This document shows, one piece after another, positions 8,776-19,771 of a DNA stretch of 64,000 nt; positions within the stretch are counted from its first letter, which is position 1, and every line of letters starts with the position of its first letter. The notes under the pieces are model-generated. The model had not been told where the DNA came from. It saw only the letters and a list, made by a program, of their open reading frames with translations, and made no database searches. This stretch comes from Sphingosinicella microcystinivorans (lineage in GTDB: Bacteria > Pseudomonadota > Alphaproteobacteria > Sphingomonadales > Sphingomonadaceae), in assembly GCF_003634215.1 (NCBI RefSeq), contig NZ_RBWX01000007.1, forward strand, positions 1,536,945 to 1,600,944. The letters run 5' to 3'. Both the position numbers and the translations under genes were made by a program.

Positions 8776-9486
8776 GTGCAGGCCATTGTGCTTGCCGCCG
8801 GTTTCGGCAGCCGGCTGCGTAGCCACGCGCCATCGAAGCCGCTCGCACAGGTCGCGGGTCGGCCGTTGCTGCTCCACACGGCCTTGCGTCTCGCCGAAGC
8901 CGGTGTCGATGACATCACGGTGGTGCTCGGGCACCGTGCAGAAGATGTCGCGGCGGCGCTCGCGGAATGGAATCTGCCGCTCGGCGTACGCACGGTCACT
9001 GTCGCTGACCCGGCGCTGCCGAACGGCGTCTCGGCGCTGGCGGCCGCGCCGTTCATTGCGTCGCGGGCCTTGCTTGTAATGGCCGACCATCTCGTCGACC
9101 CCGCGCTCTACCGTGCCGTGGCCGAGGCGCGCGCCGAGGACGACGCGCTGCTGCTTGGCGTCGATCGCCGTATCGGCCACGCCTGGATCGACGAGGATGA
9201 CGTCACACGCGTCCGCACCGAAGGGGATGCCATCGTCGCCATCGGCAAGCACCTTGAGCCCTTCAACGGATATGACACCGGGGTCTTTTCCGTGGGCAAG
9301 CCGCTGTTTGATGCGCTTTCCGGGCTTTCCACGCCCAGCCTGTCGCAGGGTGTTGCCGCGCTCGCCGCGTCGGGGCTTGCGCGCGCGGTCGAAACCGGGG
9401 ATGGCGCTTGGCTCGACGTTGACGACGCGCGGGCGCTGGATATCGCGGAGCGCTGGCTTGGCGCGAAAGGGGAGAGTGCTGCATGA
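8776..9486 (+). CDS. CTP:inositol-1-phosphate cytidylyltransferase-like nucleotidyltransferase
   Basis: A 236-residue sugar-phosphate-type nucleotidyltransferase. It begins MQAIVLAAGFGSRL (nucleotide loop) with Lys 21 in SKPLAQVAGRPL. VMADHLVDPALY holds the metal-binding Asp near 104, and GVDRRIGHAWIDEDDVTRV and YDTGVFSV follow. This spacing is close to the cytidylyltransferase domain of the IPCT/DIPPS fusion. With the inositol-phosphate synthase 9 bases upstream, CDP-inositol is the inferred product; CTP or another NTP with a different sugar phosphate is not excluded. The start is GTG at 8776. The stop overlaps the Wzi-like gene start (ATGA, 9483-9486). Confidence 0.82.
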   Translation: MQAIVLAAGFGSRLRSHAPSKPLAQVAGRPLLLHTALRLAEAGVDDITVVLGHRAEDVAAALAEWNLPLGVRTVTVADPALPNGVSALAAAPFIASRALLVMADHLVDPALYRAVAEARAEDDALLLGVDRRIGHAWIDEDDVTRVRTEGDAIVAIGKHLEPFNGYDTGVFSVGKPLFDALSGLSTPSLSQGVAALAASGLARAVETGDGAWLDVDDARALDIAERWLGAKGESAA

Positions 9487-10943
9487 AGTCTCTTGTTGCG
9501 GCCGCCGCCGTACTGCTGTCGTCGATGCCCGCTGTCGCAGGTCCATGGCTTGAAGCGGGCGACCGCCAGGTCCGCGCCGATGTCGAGCTTCTGAAAGCCG
9601 CCGGGCTGATCCACGGCCCCGTCAATGCATGGCCTCTGCCGTGGGCGCAGGTCGCTGAGGGGCTTGAGCGCGCGAACGGCCAGGCGCTGCCGCCGCATCT
9701 CGGCGCTGCCGTGCGCCGACTCACGATCCTTTCAGAGCGCGACGGCCAGAAGAGCCGCTACGAGGTCCGCGCCCGCGGCACCAATCGCGCGTCCGTCGTC
9801 CGCGATTTCGGCGATACCGCCCGCGAGGACGGCGACGTCACCGTCCGTGCCGAGCATGAGCTCGGCAAGCTCTATGTCTCTTACGGCGTCGGCTGGCGTG
9901 ATGGTCAGCAGGGCCGCGATTTCCACTTCGAGCCGGCGACACTCGCGCTCCCGATCGGCAACTGGGCGCTCTACGGCGGCTATGTCGATACGTGGTGGGG
10001 TCCGGGTCACGACAGCGCGCTGCTCTTCTCTACGAACGCCCGCCCGATCCCGCGCGTCGGTATCAAGCGGCTGGTGCCCGAGCCGATCGACTTTCCCGTG
10101 CTCCGCTGGTTCGGCCCTTGGCGTCTCGATATCTTCGCAGGCATCGCGACCGAAAAGCGCGCGGACTACAACAATCCCGCCATCGCGGGGATGCGCCTAT
10201 CGTTCGAACCCGTCCCGGGCCTCGAAGTCGGCCTCAATCGCGGACTTCAACTCTGCGGCAGCGGGCGCCCCTGCGGGCTCGGCACGATCTTTGACGCCGT
10301 TGTCGGCATCGGCGACGCCGACAACACGGGCACCTTGAACGAGCCCGGCAACCAGATCGCCGGGTTCGACGTCAGCTATACGCGCATGATCGGCAACGTC
10401 GCGGTGCAGGCTTACACGGAGTGGGAAGCCGAGGACGAGGACAACCTCCTTATCGAGCAGTTCTCGCGCATGGCGGGGTTCACGCTGTCCGGTCCGATCG
10501 GTGACAACGGCGCGAGCTGGACACTTCTGGGCGAATGGTCCGATACGCTTGCGGTGAAGCTCGGGGGTGGCAAAACCTATCCCGGAAGTATGTATAATAA
10601 TTTCATATACTTCGACGGCTTCACCTATCGCGACCGCGCGTTTGGCCACAGCCTCGATGGCGACAGCGAACTCTGGACCGCTGGTCTCTCCGTCACGGAC
10701 GCTAAGAACCGCCGTTTCTACGGCACCTATCGCCGCGTCGACATCAACAAGACGAGCAACCTCAGGAACAACAACCTTTCGCTCAATCGCGAGACTTACA
10801 ACGCCTTTGAAATCGGCACCGAACTCCCCACGGCGTTCGGGGATATCAGCCTTGAGGCGCGCTATGATACCGATGCGCCGAACACGCCGGGCGTCAGTGA
10901 TGCAAAAACGGCGATCGAAATTGGCTGGCGCACGCGCTTCTAG
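9483..10943 (+). CDS. Wzi-like capsule assembly outer-membrane protein
   Basis: A 486-residue protein with a Sec signal peptide (MKSLVAAAAVLLSSMPAVAG, cleavage after about residue 20). A helical N-terminal part is followed by about 400 residues of alternating beta strands ending in the outer-membrane signature WRTRF. YVDTWWGPGHDSALLFSTNARPI is characteristic of the Wzi family, which anchors capsule or exopolysaccharide to the cell surface. It is translationally coupled to the cytidylyltransferase-like gene. This links the inositol-phosphate pathway to the envelope, although no polysaccharide polymerase or export gene lies nearby. Confidence 0.82.
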   Translation: MKSLVAAAAVLLSSMPAVAGPWLEAGDRQVRADVELLKAAGLIHGPVNAWPLPWAQVAEGLERANGQALPPHLGAAVRRLTILSERDGQKSRYEVRARGTNRASVVRDFGDTAREDGDVTVRAEHELGKLYVSYGVGWRDGQQGRDFHFEPATLALPIGNWALYGGYVDTWWGPGHDSALLFSTNARPIPRVGIKRLVPEPIDFPVLRWFGPWRLDIFAGIATEKRADYNNPAIAGMRLSFEPVPGLEVGLNRGLQLCGSGRPCGLGTIFDAVVGIGDADNTGTLNEPGNQIAGFDVSYTRMIGNVAVQAYTEWEAEDEDNLLIEQFSRMAGFTLSGPIGDNGASWTLLGEWSDTLAVKLGGGKTYPGSMYNNFIYFDGFTYRDRAFGHSLDGDSELWTAGLSVTDAKNRRFYGTYRRVDINKTSNLRNNNLSLNRETYNAFEIGTELPTAFGDISLEARYDTDAPNTPGVSDAKTAIEIGWRTRF

Positions 10944-10944
10944 G

Positions 10945-10959
10945 TTAATTCAATTTTAG
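10945..10959 (+). promoter_or_regulatory. near-match to a CtrA half-site pair
   Basis: TTAA-N7-TTAG at 10945-10959 differs by one base from the alphaproteobacterial CtrA box TTAA-N7-TTAA. It sits in the 77-base gap in front of the DUF2336/histidine kinase genes. A single imperfect site may be chance in an AT-rich gap, so this is only a pointer. Confidence 0.2.
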
Positions 10960-11020
10960 GCGCATCCCTCTAGGTTCGACATCCGAGAAAATATACGGGT
11001 TGCACCAAAGAGGGGTTGTC

Positions 11021-12163
11021 TTGCCGCTGGACCGGCCAATCGACGTTCAGGCGCTGCTGGGTCTCGCCGCTGGCCGTTCCGGCGCAGCGCGGGCACAGAT
11101 TGCGAACGCGGTCACCGATCTTTTCCTGCCCGCGGCACAGCGGCTTACCGATCAGCAGCGCGCCCTGATGACGGATGTGCTCGGGCGTCTGCTCGGGACC
11201 ATCGAAATGGAGGTGCGCCGGCACCTTGTCGATGCGCTCAGCCGTTCGCCCGCATCGCAGCCGGAGCTCGAAGCCCGGCTCGCAAGCGACAGCATCGAGG
11301 TGGCGCGGCCGATTCTGGAGCGCAGCCGCGTGGTGCGCAACCCCGCGCTCATGGACATCGTCATCCAGTGTGCCGAAGAGCACCGCATGGCGATCGCGCT
11401 GCGCGAAACGGTCTCGCCGCCGCTCACGGAGGCACTGGCCGAGCGTGGCTTCAAAGGCGGCGAAGACGATGTCCTCGAAGGCCTGATCCGCACCGAAGAC
11501 CCAGTGCTTTCGCGGCGCGCGATGGAGCTTCTGGTTGCCGAGAGCAAGCGCAACGGCCAGTTCCAGCAGCCGCTGCTCACGCAAAACGATCTGCCCGCCG
11601 ACCTCGCGCACGAGGTGTATTGGTGGGTCGCGGCAGCGCTCCGCCGACACATTCTCAAGAATTTCGTCATCGATCAGGCCGTGCTCGATCCGATGCTCGA
11701 ACGCGCGGCGAAGCGCGCGATGGTGGAATACGACGACACGCAGTCCGTGCAATCCCGCGCGCTCCAGCTTGCGCGGCGCCTCAACGAACTTGGCGAGCTG
11801 ACGGACGGCTTCCTGCTTCGCACCCTTCGCCAGGGGCGGCTCAGCCTTTTCACCGCAGCGTTTGCAGCCCGCGCGAAGATCGCTTTCAATACCGTGTGGC
11901 GGATCGTCACCGATCCTGCGAGCGAGAGCTTTATCGTGTTGGCGAAGGCCGTTGACGTCAGCCGTGACGCCACGGCGTCACTCGTGATCGTGCTTGGCGA
12001 TCTGGGCAACGCGGCAAGCGCGCGGCCACCTTCGGCGGTCGCGGAAGTTCTCCGTCTTCACGACGACCTCGATGTCGCCTCTGCGCGCCGCGTGCTGAAC
12101 TATTGGCAGCTCGATGCCGGCCTTCGACAGGCGATAGACGATCTGAACGAGGGTGCCGCGTAG
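11021..12163 (+). CDS. DUF2336 domain-containing protein
   Basis: A ~380-residue, mostly helical soluble protein matching DUF2336, a HEAT-like alphaproteobacterial family of unknown function. Visible blocks are LFLPAAQRLTDQQRALMTD, RHLVDALSRSP and the repeated short helices that follow. The start is ambiguous: TTG at 11021 has AAGAGGGG 5 bases upstream and is preferred, while TTG at 11000 is the longer option. The histidine kinase gene begins 5 bases after the stop, so the two are probably one transcript and may act in one signalling process. Confidence 0.78.
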   Translation: MPLDRPIDVQALLGLAAGRSGAARAQIANAVTDLFLPAAQRLTDQQRALMTDVLGRLLGTIEMEVRRHLVDALSRSPASQPELEARLASDSIEVARPILERSRVVRNPALMDIVIQCAEEHRMAIALRETVSPPLTEALAERGFKGGEDDVLEGLIRTEDPVLSRRAMELLVAESKRNGQFQQPLLTQNDLPADLAHEVYWWVAAALRRHILKNFVIDQAVLDPMLERAAKRAMVEYDDTQSVQSRALQLARRLNELGELTDGFLLRTLRQGRLSLFTAAFAARAKIAFNTVWRIVTDPASESFIVLAKAVDVSRDATASLVIVLGDLGNAASARPPSAVAEVLRLHDDLDVASARRVLNYWQLDAGLRQAIDDLNEGAA

Positions 12164-12168
12164 CGGCC

Positions 12169-13629
<1,461 letters not shown>

Positions 13630-13641
13630 CACGCCGCATAT

Positions 13642-14415
13642 ATGAGCTTGCTCGACACGGCATTAATTTCCGAAAATCTTTGGCTGCTCGGCATAGGTCT
13701 GTTTGCCGCGATGACTTTGTGCGCGCGGCTAGGTGCACGTCTTCGCCAGGCCGGTGGCACCGAGAGGGATGGTGAAGGCGGCGGCGAGGGGTATCTTCTG
13801 TCGGCCGCGCTCGCGCTCCTTGGCTTATTGATCGCGTTCACCTTTTCTCTGGCGCTTAACCGGTACGATACGCGCCGCGCGCTTGTGGTAACGGAAGCGA
13901 ACGCCATCAGCACGACCTGGCTTCGAGCAGAACTCGCGGGTGAGAGCTCCGGGACGGAGCTGCAAAGGGCGATTGCAGATTACACCGATGTTCGCCTGAA
14001 GTTGCCCGCAGCCGAGGACAACGCAGAGAGTGTGGAAGTGGAGACCGTCAAGGCGCAGGCAAAGCTGTGGGCGGATATGCGCGCCGCGATCCGCGATGCG
14101 CCTCCGCCTGTTGCCGCCACGATCGTTACCGCAACCAACGAAATGTTCGATGTGGCGAGTGCCCGGAAGGCGGAGCGCATCGCGCGTGTTCCCGGACGCG
14201 TGATAGAAGTGCTGATCCTTTATGCCATGATGTCTGCGGCTATCGTCGGGTACGTTCTTGGCGGATCGGGCGGCAAGCATCGCGTCGTCACCACGATTCT
14301 GTTCGCGCTCCTTACGCTCGCCCTGCTGCTGATCCTCGATCTCGATAGGCCGTGGAGCGGCGGCATTACGGTGTCCCAGCAACCGATGCTGGACGCCCGC
14401 GCCGCGATGCGTTGA
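13642..14415 (+). CDS. DUF4239-like membrane protein
   Basis: A 257-residue membrane protein with helices near residues 12-32, 50-72, 188-210 and 217-235. A cytosolic helical segment follows RYDTRRALVVTEANAISTTWLRA. This layout and the conserved R-R-A-L-V-x-x-E-A-N-A-I-x-T-x-W stretch fit the DUF4239 (bestrophin-like) family; no function is established. It follows the histidine kinase by 12 bases and ends just before a hairpin separating it from convergent gltA. Confidence 0.72.
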   Translation: MSLLDTALISENLWLLGIGLFAAMTLCARLGARLRQAGGTERDGEGGGEGYLLSAALALLGLLIAFTFSLALNRYDTRRALVVTEANAISTTWLRAELAGESSGTELQRAIADYTDVRLKLPAAEDNAESVEVETVKAQAKLWADMRAAIRDAPPPVAATIVTATNEMFDVASARKAERIARVPGRVIEVLILYAMMSAAIVGYVLGGSGGKHRVVTTILFALLTLALLLILDLDRPWSGGITVSQQPMLDARAAMR

Positions 14416-14430
14416 AGGCGCAAACGAAAT

Positions 14431-14450
14431 CGGGCGCCCGAAGGCGCCCG
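14431..14450. terminator. hairpin between convergent DUF4239 gene and gltA
   Basis: CGGGCGCC (14431-14438), loop CGAA, GGCGCCCG (14443-14450) forms a perfect 8-bp GC stem between two convergent genes. Only a short, mixed T stretch follows on the plus strand and an ATTTCGTTT stretch on the minus strand, so it may work in both directions but is weak as a classical intrinsic terminator. Confidence 0.6.
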
Positions 14451-14476
14451 TTGGTTTCCGTATGTTGACCCGCCGA

Positions 14477-15763
14477 TCAGCGGTTCGTGATCTCCACATA
14501 GTCGCGCGCCGTTGCGCCGGTGTAGAGCTGGCGCGGGCGGCCGATCTTCTGCGCCGGATCCTCGATCATCTCGTTCCACTGCGCGACCCAGCCCACGGTG
14601 CGGGCGAGCGCGAAAAGCACGGTGAACATGGAGGTCGGGAAGCCGATCGCCGAAAGGATCACGCCCGAATAGAAGTCCACGTTCGGGTACAGCTTCTTCT
14701 CGATGAAATACTCGTCGTTGAGCGCGAGGTGCTCCAGCTCGCGCGCCACGTCGAACACCGGGTCGGTGACGCCCAGCTTGGCGAGAACCTCGTTCGCCGT
14801 CTTCTGCATGACCTTCGCCCGCGGGTCGTAGTTCTTGTAGACACGGTGACCGAAGCCCATCAGGCGGAACGGGTCGTCCTTGTCCTTGGCGCGCTTGATA
14901 TATTCCGGAATCTTGTCGGGCGTGCCGATCTCGCGCAGCATTTCGAGGGCGGCCTCGTTGGCGCCGCCGTGCGCCGGGCCCCACAGGCAGGCGATGCCGG
15001 CCGCGATGCACGCAAACGGATTGGCGCCTGACGAACCGGCGAGACGCACGGTCGAGGTCGAGGCGTTCTGCTCGTGGTCGGCATGGAGGATGAAGATCTT
15101 GTCCATCGCCTTCTCGATCACCGGATCCACCTCATAGGGCTCCGCCGGCACGCCAAAGGTCATGCGCAGGAAGTTGCCCGTGTAGGAGAGGCTGTTGTCC
15201 GGATAGAGGAACGGCTGGCCCACCGAATATTTGTAAGCCATCGCCGCGATGGTCGGCATCTTGGCGATCAGTCGGTGGCTCGCGATCCGGCGCTGGACGG
15301 GATCGTTGATGTCGGTCGAGTCGTGGTAGAAGGCCGAGAGCGCGCCGACGACGCCGCACATGATCGCCATCGGGTGCGCGTCGCGCCGGAAGCCGCGATA
15401 GAACATCGCGAGCTGTTCGTGGATCATCGTGTGGCGCGTGATCGTGCGCACGAACTCGTCATACTCGTTCGGGTTCGGAAGCTCGCCGCGCATCAGCAGG
15501 TACGCGACTTCCATGAAGCTCGACTTTTCGGCGAGCTGATCGATCGGGTAGCCGCGGTGGAGCAGCACGCCCTGGTCGCCGTCGATGTACGTGATCTTCG
15601 ATTCGCAAGATGCGGTCGAGGTGAAGCCGGGATCGTAGGTAAAGGCGCCGGTGTTGCCGTAGAGCTTGCGAATATCGACGACATCCGGCCCGACCGAGCC
15701 CGAAAGCACCGGGTAGTCGCTGGCCTTGCCGCCCAGATCCAGCTTCGCAGTCGTGTTGCTCAT
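14477..15763 (-). CDS. gltA: citrate synthase
   Basis: A 428-residue type II (hexameric, NADH-sensitive class) citrate synthase condensing acetyl-CoA and oxaloacetate at the entry to the TCA cycle. Conserved catalytic regions include [11 protein letters not shown] (His), [12 protein letters not shown] (His) and [15 protein letters not shown]; the family Asp lies in the ERDFYS-like stretch near PNVDFYSGV. The N-terminal [23 protein letters not shown] region is typical of the Gram-negative type. The gene lies 32 bases downstream of gltX on the same strand, a common alphaproteobacterial order. Confidence 0.96.
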   Translation of the reverse strand: MSNTTAKLDLGGKASDYPVLSGSVGPDVVDIRKLYGNTGAFTYDPGFTSTASCESKITYIDGDQGVLLHRGYPIDQLAEKSSFMEVAYLLMRGELPNPNEYDEFVRTITRHTMIHEQLAMFYRGFRRDAHPMAIMCGVVGALSAFYHDSTDINDPVQRRIASHRLIAKMPTIAAMAYKYSVGQPFLYPDNSLSYTGNFLRMTFGVPAEPYEVDPVIEKAMDKIFILHADHEQNASTSTVRLAGSSGANPFACIAAGIACLWGPAHGGANEAALEMLREIGTPDKIPEYIKRAKDKDDPFRLMGFGHRVYKNYDPRAKVMQKTANEVLAKLGVTDPVFDVARELEHLALNDEYFIEKKLYPNVDFYSGVILSAIGFPTSMFTVLFALARTVGWVAQWNEMIEDPAQKIGRPRQLYTGATARDYVEITNR

Positions 15764-15795
15764 GGCTCGCTCACCCTTCCGTTGTCGTTGGCGGT

Positions 15796-17223
15796 CTAGG
15801 CCGTCTTCCCAACTTGATCGTCTATCCTGCCGAGGCTCTCATCGCGCCCCATCACTTCAAGCACTTCGAATATACCCGGCGACGTCGTGGTTCCCGTTAA
15901 CGCCGCGCGCAGGGGCTGTGCCAGCTTGCCGAGCCCGATCTCTTCGCGCTCCGCGTAATCCCGCACGGCTGCCTCGATGGCCGCGGTCGTCCATTCGCCG
16001 ACGCCGGCGATAACCTCCCGCAGTGCAGCAAGGCGCCCTCTGCCGGCGCTGTCTAGCAACCCTTCGGCCTTTTCGTCGAGTGTTATTGGGCGCTGCCGAA
16101 ACAGAAATGCGCTTGAAGCGGCCAACTCGTTCAAATCTTTCGCTCTTGGCTTCAGATGCGGCATTGTGCGGAGCAGCAAGTCTCGCTCTTGCGGTGTCAG
16201 ATCGCGCGCCAGCATGGCGGCAATCCGCCGTTCGATCAGCCGTACCAGCCGGGGGTCGTCGGCGCTGCGCAGATAATGGCCGTTGACGTTCTCCAGTTTC
16301 TTGAAGTCGAGTCGTGCCGGGTTGCGCCCGATGCCCTCCAGCGTGAAGACTGCGGCGGCTTCGTCCCGCGTGAAAAACTCCTGGTCGCCGTGGCCCCAGC
16401 CGAGCCGGAGCAAATAGTTTTCCAGCGCTTCGGGCAGGAACCCCATGTCGCGGTAGGCATCGACGCCTAGCGCCCCGTGCCGCTTCGAAAGTTTGGCGCC
16501 GTCCGCGCCGTGGATCAGCGGAACATGCGCATAGCTCGGCTCCGACCAGCCGAGCGCACGGATCAGTGCGAGCTGACGGAAGGCGTTGTTCAAATGGTCA
16601 TCGCCGCGGATCACGTGCGTTACGCCCATGTCGTGGTCATCGACGACCACCGCCAGCATGTACGTCGGCGTTCCATCAGAGCGCAGCAGCACGAAATCGT
16701 CGAGCTCTGCGTTCTTCACCGTCACCGCGCCCTGCACGGCATCGGTGATGGTCACTTCACCCTCCTGCGGTGCCTTCAGGCGGATCACGTAGGGCGCACC
16801 GTCGGGTGCTTCAGAAGGGTCGCGGTCGCGCCAGCGCCCGTCGTAGCGCATCGGGCGCTTTTCGGCGCGCGCGGTTTCGCGCATCTGCTCCAGCTCTTCC
16901 GCGCTCGCGAAGCACTTGTAAGCGCCGCCCGTCTCCAGCAGCCCCCGCGCGACCTCCGCGTGCCGAGCCTCGCGTTCCGACTGGTAGACGATCTCGCCGT
17001 CCCAATCGAGGTTCAGCCAGGAAAGCCCGTCGATGATCGCATCGATCGCTTCCTTGGTGGAACGCGCCTTGTCGGTATCTTCGATACGCAGCTTGAACGT
17101 CCCGCCGGTCGCCTTCGCGTAAAGCAGATTGAACAGCGCGGTGCGCGCGCCGCCGATGTGGAGGAAGCCGGTCGGGCTCGGTGCAAAGCGGGTGACGACC
17201 GGGGTTTTGGCGCTTGCGCCCAT
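15796..17223 (-). CDS. gltX: glutamyl-tRNA synthetase
   Basis: A 475-residue class I synthetase charging tRNA-Glu. The HIGH-type motif is [19 protein letters not shown] near the N terminus and the KMSKS-type motif is KLSKRHGA. An Arg-rich anticodon-binding helical domain follows. A much longer open frame continues upstream, but [19 protein letters not shown] is the family start, so the ATG at 17223 is used. It diverges from comEC with 111 bases between. The KLSKR form is common in GltX of alphaproteobacteria. Confidence 0.95.
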   Translation of the reverse strand: MGASAKTPVVTRFAPSPTGFLHIGGARTALFNLLYAKATGGTFKLRIEDTDKARSTKEAIDAIIDGLSWLNLDWDGEIVYQSEREARHAEVARGLLETGGAYKCFASAEELEQMRETARAEKRPMRYDGRWRDRDPSEAPDGAPYVIRLKAPQEGEVTITDAVQGAVTVKNAELDDFVLLRSDGTPTYMLAVVVDDHDMGVTHVIRGDDHLNNAFRQLALIRALGWSEPSYAHVPLIHGADGAKLSKRHGALGVDAYRDMGFLPEALENYLLRLGWGHGDQEFFTRDEAAAVFTLEGIGRNPARLDFKKLENVNGHYLRSADDPRLVRLIERRIAAMLARDLTPQERDLLLRTMPHLKPRAKDLNELAASSAFLFRQRPITLDEKAEGLLDSAGRGRLAALREVIAGVGEWTTAAIEAAVRDYAEREEIGLGKLAQPLRAALTGTTTSPGIFEVLEVMGRDESLGRIDDQVGKTA

Positions 17224-17334
17224 GAAGATCCTGTCCGAAACTGAAGAAAGTCGGGGGGCTCTATCATAACGCTGCCAGCCGTTCAAACCGGGCCGGTCGA
17301 AGCTGGAGCGTCGCCGCGCGCGCGTCTGTCCCGC

Positions 17335-19386
17335 ATGCATGAGGCTGCCGAAATCTGGCTGGCGGAAGAACGGCACCAGCTCGTGCTGTTCGCGCCTGTC
17401 GCGCTTGGGCTCGGCATTGCCGCCTGGTTCGCGCTGCCCTCGCCGCGTGAATGGGTTGCGGCGATGCTGCTTGGCGGCGCGCTTGCCGCGTTCGGCCTGC
17501 TGGCTGGCGGCCTTCCGCGCATAGCGCTCTCCGCTTTCGGGCTGCTTTTTGCGCTGGGTGTCGGCACGGCATGGGTGCGCGCCGAGCAGGTGCGCGCACC
17601 GGTGGTCGAGCGCTCGTGGAGTGCGCTCATGATCGAAGCCACGGTGGATCGCGTCGATGCCCGCCCTGCCGAGGGGCGAACGCGCCTGCTGCTCACGGAT
17701 ATCTCGGGCCTGCCGCCCGGCCTCACGGCCCGGGTCGGTATCCGGGGCAATGCGGCGGAAAGTCTCGTCCCCGGTGCGCGCGTCGCTCTGCGCGCATCGC
17801 TGTCGCCGCCTCCCGGGCCGAACATTCCCGGCGGCTACCACTTCGCGCGCCGCGCCTGGTTCGATGGTATCGGCGCTGTCGGCTATGCACTTTCAGACGT
17901 CACCGTCGTGGCGCCCGCACCCGATCGCCCCGGATTCGTCCGCCGTTTCGAAGCGTTCCGCAGCGCGCTCACCAAGCGTCTTCAAGACGGTGTCGGCGGC
18001 AGGGAAGGCGGCCTCGCCGCCGCACTGGTCACGGGAGATCGCGGCGGCCTTCCCGATGACGTCACCGAAGCAATGCGCGACAGCGGCCTTGCGCACCTCA
18101 TCTCGATCTCAGGCCTGCACATCGCTGTCGTGGTTGGCGGGGTGCTTTGGGGCACGCGGCGCCTGCTCGCGCAGAGCGAACGCCTTGCGCTCGGCACGGA
18201 CATCAAGCTGATCGCCGCGCTCGCCGCTGCAGTCGCAGGCATCGGCTACACGCTTGTTGCGGGCGCCGAGGTCCCGACGGTGCGATCGTGCATCGCCGTG
18301 CTCATCGTACTCGTCGGGCTCGCGCTGGGCCGGGAAGCGATCTCGCTGCGTCTGGTTGCGGCGGGCGCCTTCTTCATTCTGCTCGTGCGTCCTGATTTTC
18401 TGCTCGGGCCGAGTTTCCAGCTCAGCTTCGCCGCCGTCGCCGCCATCGTCGCCCTCTATGAATCGCCGCTGGGGCGCCGCTTCAATGGCGGAAAGGAGGC
18501 GGGCCGCGCCGCACGCCTGTGGCACGGTGTCCTTGCGCTCCTCGCCACCGGCATCGCAGCCGAGATCGCGCTCGCGCCGATCGCCTTTTTCCACTTCAAC
18601 CAGATGGGCCTCTACGGCGTCGCCGCGAACCTCGCCGCGATCCCGCTAACCAGCTTCGTGATCCTGCCGCTGCTCGGCCTGTCTGTGTTCCTCGGGATGG
18701 TGGGGCTCGCCGCGCCGGTCGACTGGCTGCTTGGCCATGCGTTGCACCTCCTCATCCGCATCGCGGAGTTCACGGCGGCGATGCCCGGAGCTGTGTCCCG
18801 GCTCCCCGCCGCGCCGGACTGGGCCTTTGCCGTGCTGATCCTCGGCGGCGTCTGGTTTTGCCTCTGGCAGACGCGCCGTCGTTGGTTCGCGCTGCTACCC
18901 GTGGCAATCGGCGCGATCGGCATGACGACGGCGCAGCCGCCCGATCTCATCGTTGACGGGGAGGGGAAGCACCTTGCCGTGGTCCGCGATGGCAGTGTGG
19001 CGCTGCTGCGGCCGCGTGCAGGCGATTATGTGCGCTCAATGTGGGCGGACGCCGCGGGCGAGGACACGAGCAGGGACCTTGATGCCATGCCGAACGCGCG
19101 CTGCACGCCCGATAGCTGCACGGCGCACATCATGGCCGGCGGCCGTGCGTGGACGCTGCTTGCCACGCGTTCCGGGCTCCTCATTGATCGTGCCGCGTTC
19201 GAGCCGGCGTGCGCCGCCGCCGATATCATCGTCAGCGATCGCCGCCTGCCGAATTGGTGCACCCCGCGCTGGCTGAAGCTGGACCGCACAAAGCTCGCCG
19301 AAACGGGCGCCCTGTCGATCTGGCTAAGCGGGCCGCGCATTCGGTCGGTTGCAGAGGAAGATGGCGCGCATTCATGGGCGCGGTGA
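17335..19386 (+). CDS. comEC: ComEC/Rec2 family DNA-uptake channel protein
   Basis: A 683-residue polytopic membrane protein with a DUF4131-like N-terminal region (two or three helices plus an OB-like segment) and a competence domain. Its marks are SGLHIAVV, the [20 protein letters not shown] helix and [19 protein letters not shown]. The C-terminal ~170 residues occupy the position of the metallo-beta-lactamase-like domain of Bacillus ComEC but show no HxHxDH metal motif, as in many alphaproteobacterial versions. The role is passage of single-stranded DNA across the inner membrane. It lies between gltX and lexA, the usual place in this group. Confidence 0.88.
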   Translation: MHEAAEIWLAEERHQLVLFAPVALGLGIAAWFALPSPREWVAAMLLGGALAAFGLLAGGLPRIALSAFGLLFALGVGTAWVRAEQVRAPVVERSWSALMIEATVDRVDARPAEGRTRLLLTDISGLPPGLTARVGIRGNAAESLVPGARVALRASLSPPPGPNIPGGYHFARRAWFDGIGAVGYALSDVTVVAPAPDRPGFVRRFEAFRSALTKRLQDGVGGREGGLAAALVTGDRGGLPDDVTEAMRDSGLAHLISISGLHIAVVVGGVLWGTRRLLAQSERLALGTDIKLIAALAAAVAGIGYTLVAGAEVPTVRSCIAVLIVLVGLALGREAISLRLVAAGAFFILLVRPDFLLGPSFQLSFAAVAAIVALYESPLGRRFNGGKEAGRAARLWHGVLALLATGIAAEIALAPIAFFHFNQMGLYGVAANLAAIPLTSFVILPLLGLSVFLGMVGLAAPVDWLLGHALHLLIRIAEFTAAMPGAVSRLPAAPDWAFAVLILGGVWFCLWQTRRRWFALLPVAIGAIGMTTAQPPDLIVDGEGKHLAVVRDGSVALLRPRAGDYVRSMWADAAGEDTSRDLDAMPNARCTPDSCTAHIMAGGRAWTLLATRSGLLIDRAAFEPACAAADIIVSDRRLPNWCTPRWLKLDRTKLAETGALSIWLSGPRIRSVAEEDGAHSWAR

Positions 19387-19461
19387 TCCAACGCCGCACG
19401 ACTGGCCTGAAACACGCGCTCCACACCTCCGCCGGCCTGTTGCGCTGGCGCCTCACATAGG

Positions 19462-19478
19462 ATACCCCCCTATGGTAT
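19462..19478 (+). promoter_or_regulatory. probable metal-sensor operator with C-tract
   Basis: ATACC-CCCCTAT-GGTAT is an inverted repeat around a C-tract, the form bound by CsoR/RcnR/FrmR-type repressors. The right arm runs into the ATG (19477) of the sensor gene itself. Repressor binding would therefore block both transcription and the start region, and the transcript must be leaderless or nearly so. Autoregulation of the sensor-exporter pair is the likely function. Confidence 0.65.
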
Positions 19479-19758
19479 GGCACATCTTCAGGAAACCGAA
19501 CACAAGGACCGTCTTGTTGCCCGTGTCCGCCGCATCGCCGGTCAGGTCGCCGCGATCGAGCGTGCGATCACCGGCGAGGCGCCGTGCAGCGAAACCCTGC
19601 ATCTCGCCGCTGCCGTGCGCGGCGCCGTCTCCGGGCTGATGGATGAACTTGTGGAGGATCATCTGCGGGCGCACGTCGCGGCACCCGGGCTGAGCGATGC
19701 GGAGCGCGCGGCAGGCGCGGATGAACTCGCCACCGTACTCAAGCGACACATGCGCTGA
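19477..19758 (+). CDS. CsoR/RcnR/FrmR-family metal-responsive repressor (DmeR-like)
   Basis: A 93-residue all-helical repressor. RLVARVRRIAGQVAAIERAI is the DNA-binding helix region of the DUF156 family. A single Cys in GEAPCSETLHLAAAVRGAV and downstream His residues supply the metal site (Cys ~35, His ~41 and His ~64 pattern). Pairing with a CDF exporter 13 bases downstream points to a Co/Ni sensor of the DmeR type and not a formaldehyde sensor (FrmR). The start lies inside the probable operator. It sits inside an otherwise conserved comEC-lexA neighbourhood. Confidence 0.85.
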   Translation: MAHLQETEHKDRLVARVRRIAGQVAAIERAITGEAPCSETLHLAAAVRGAVSGLMDELVEDHLRAHVAAPGLSDAERAAGADELATVLKRHMR

Positions 19759-19771
19759 AGTGGAGGCGAGA

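Noticed and set aside
15796-17841. 681-residue version of glutamyl-tRNA synthetase
   Set aside because: The first 206 residues are low-complexity antisense to comEC; the family start is at 17223.
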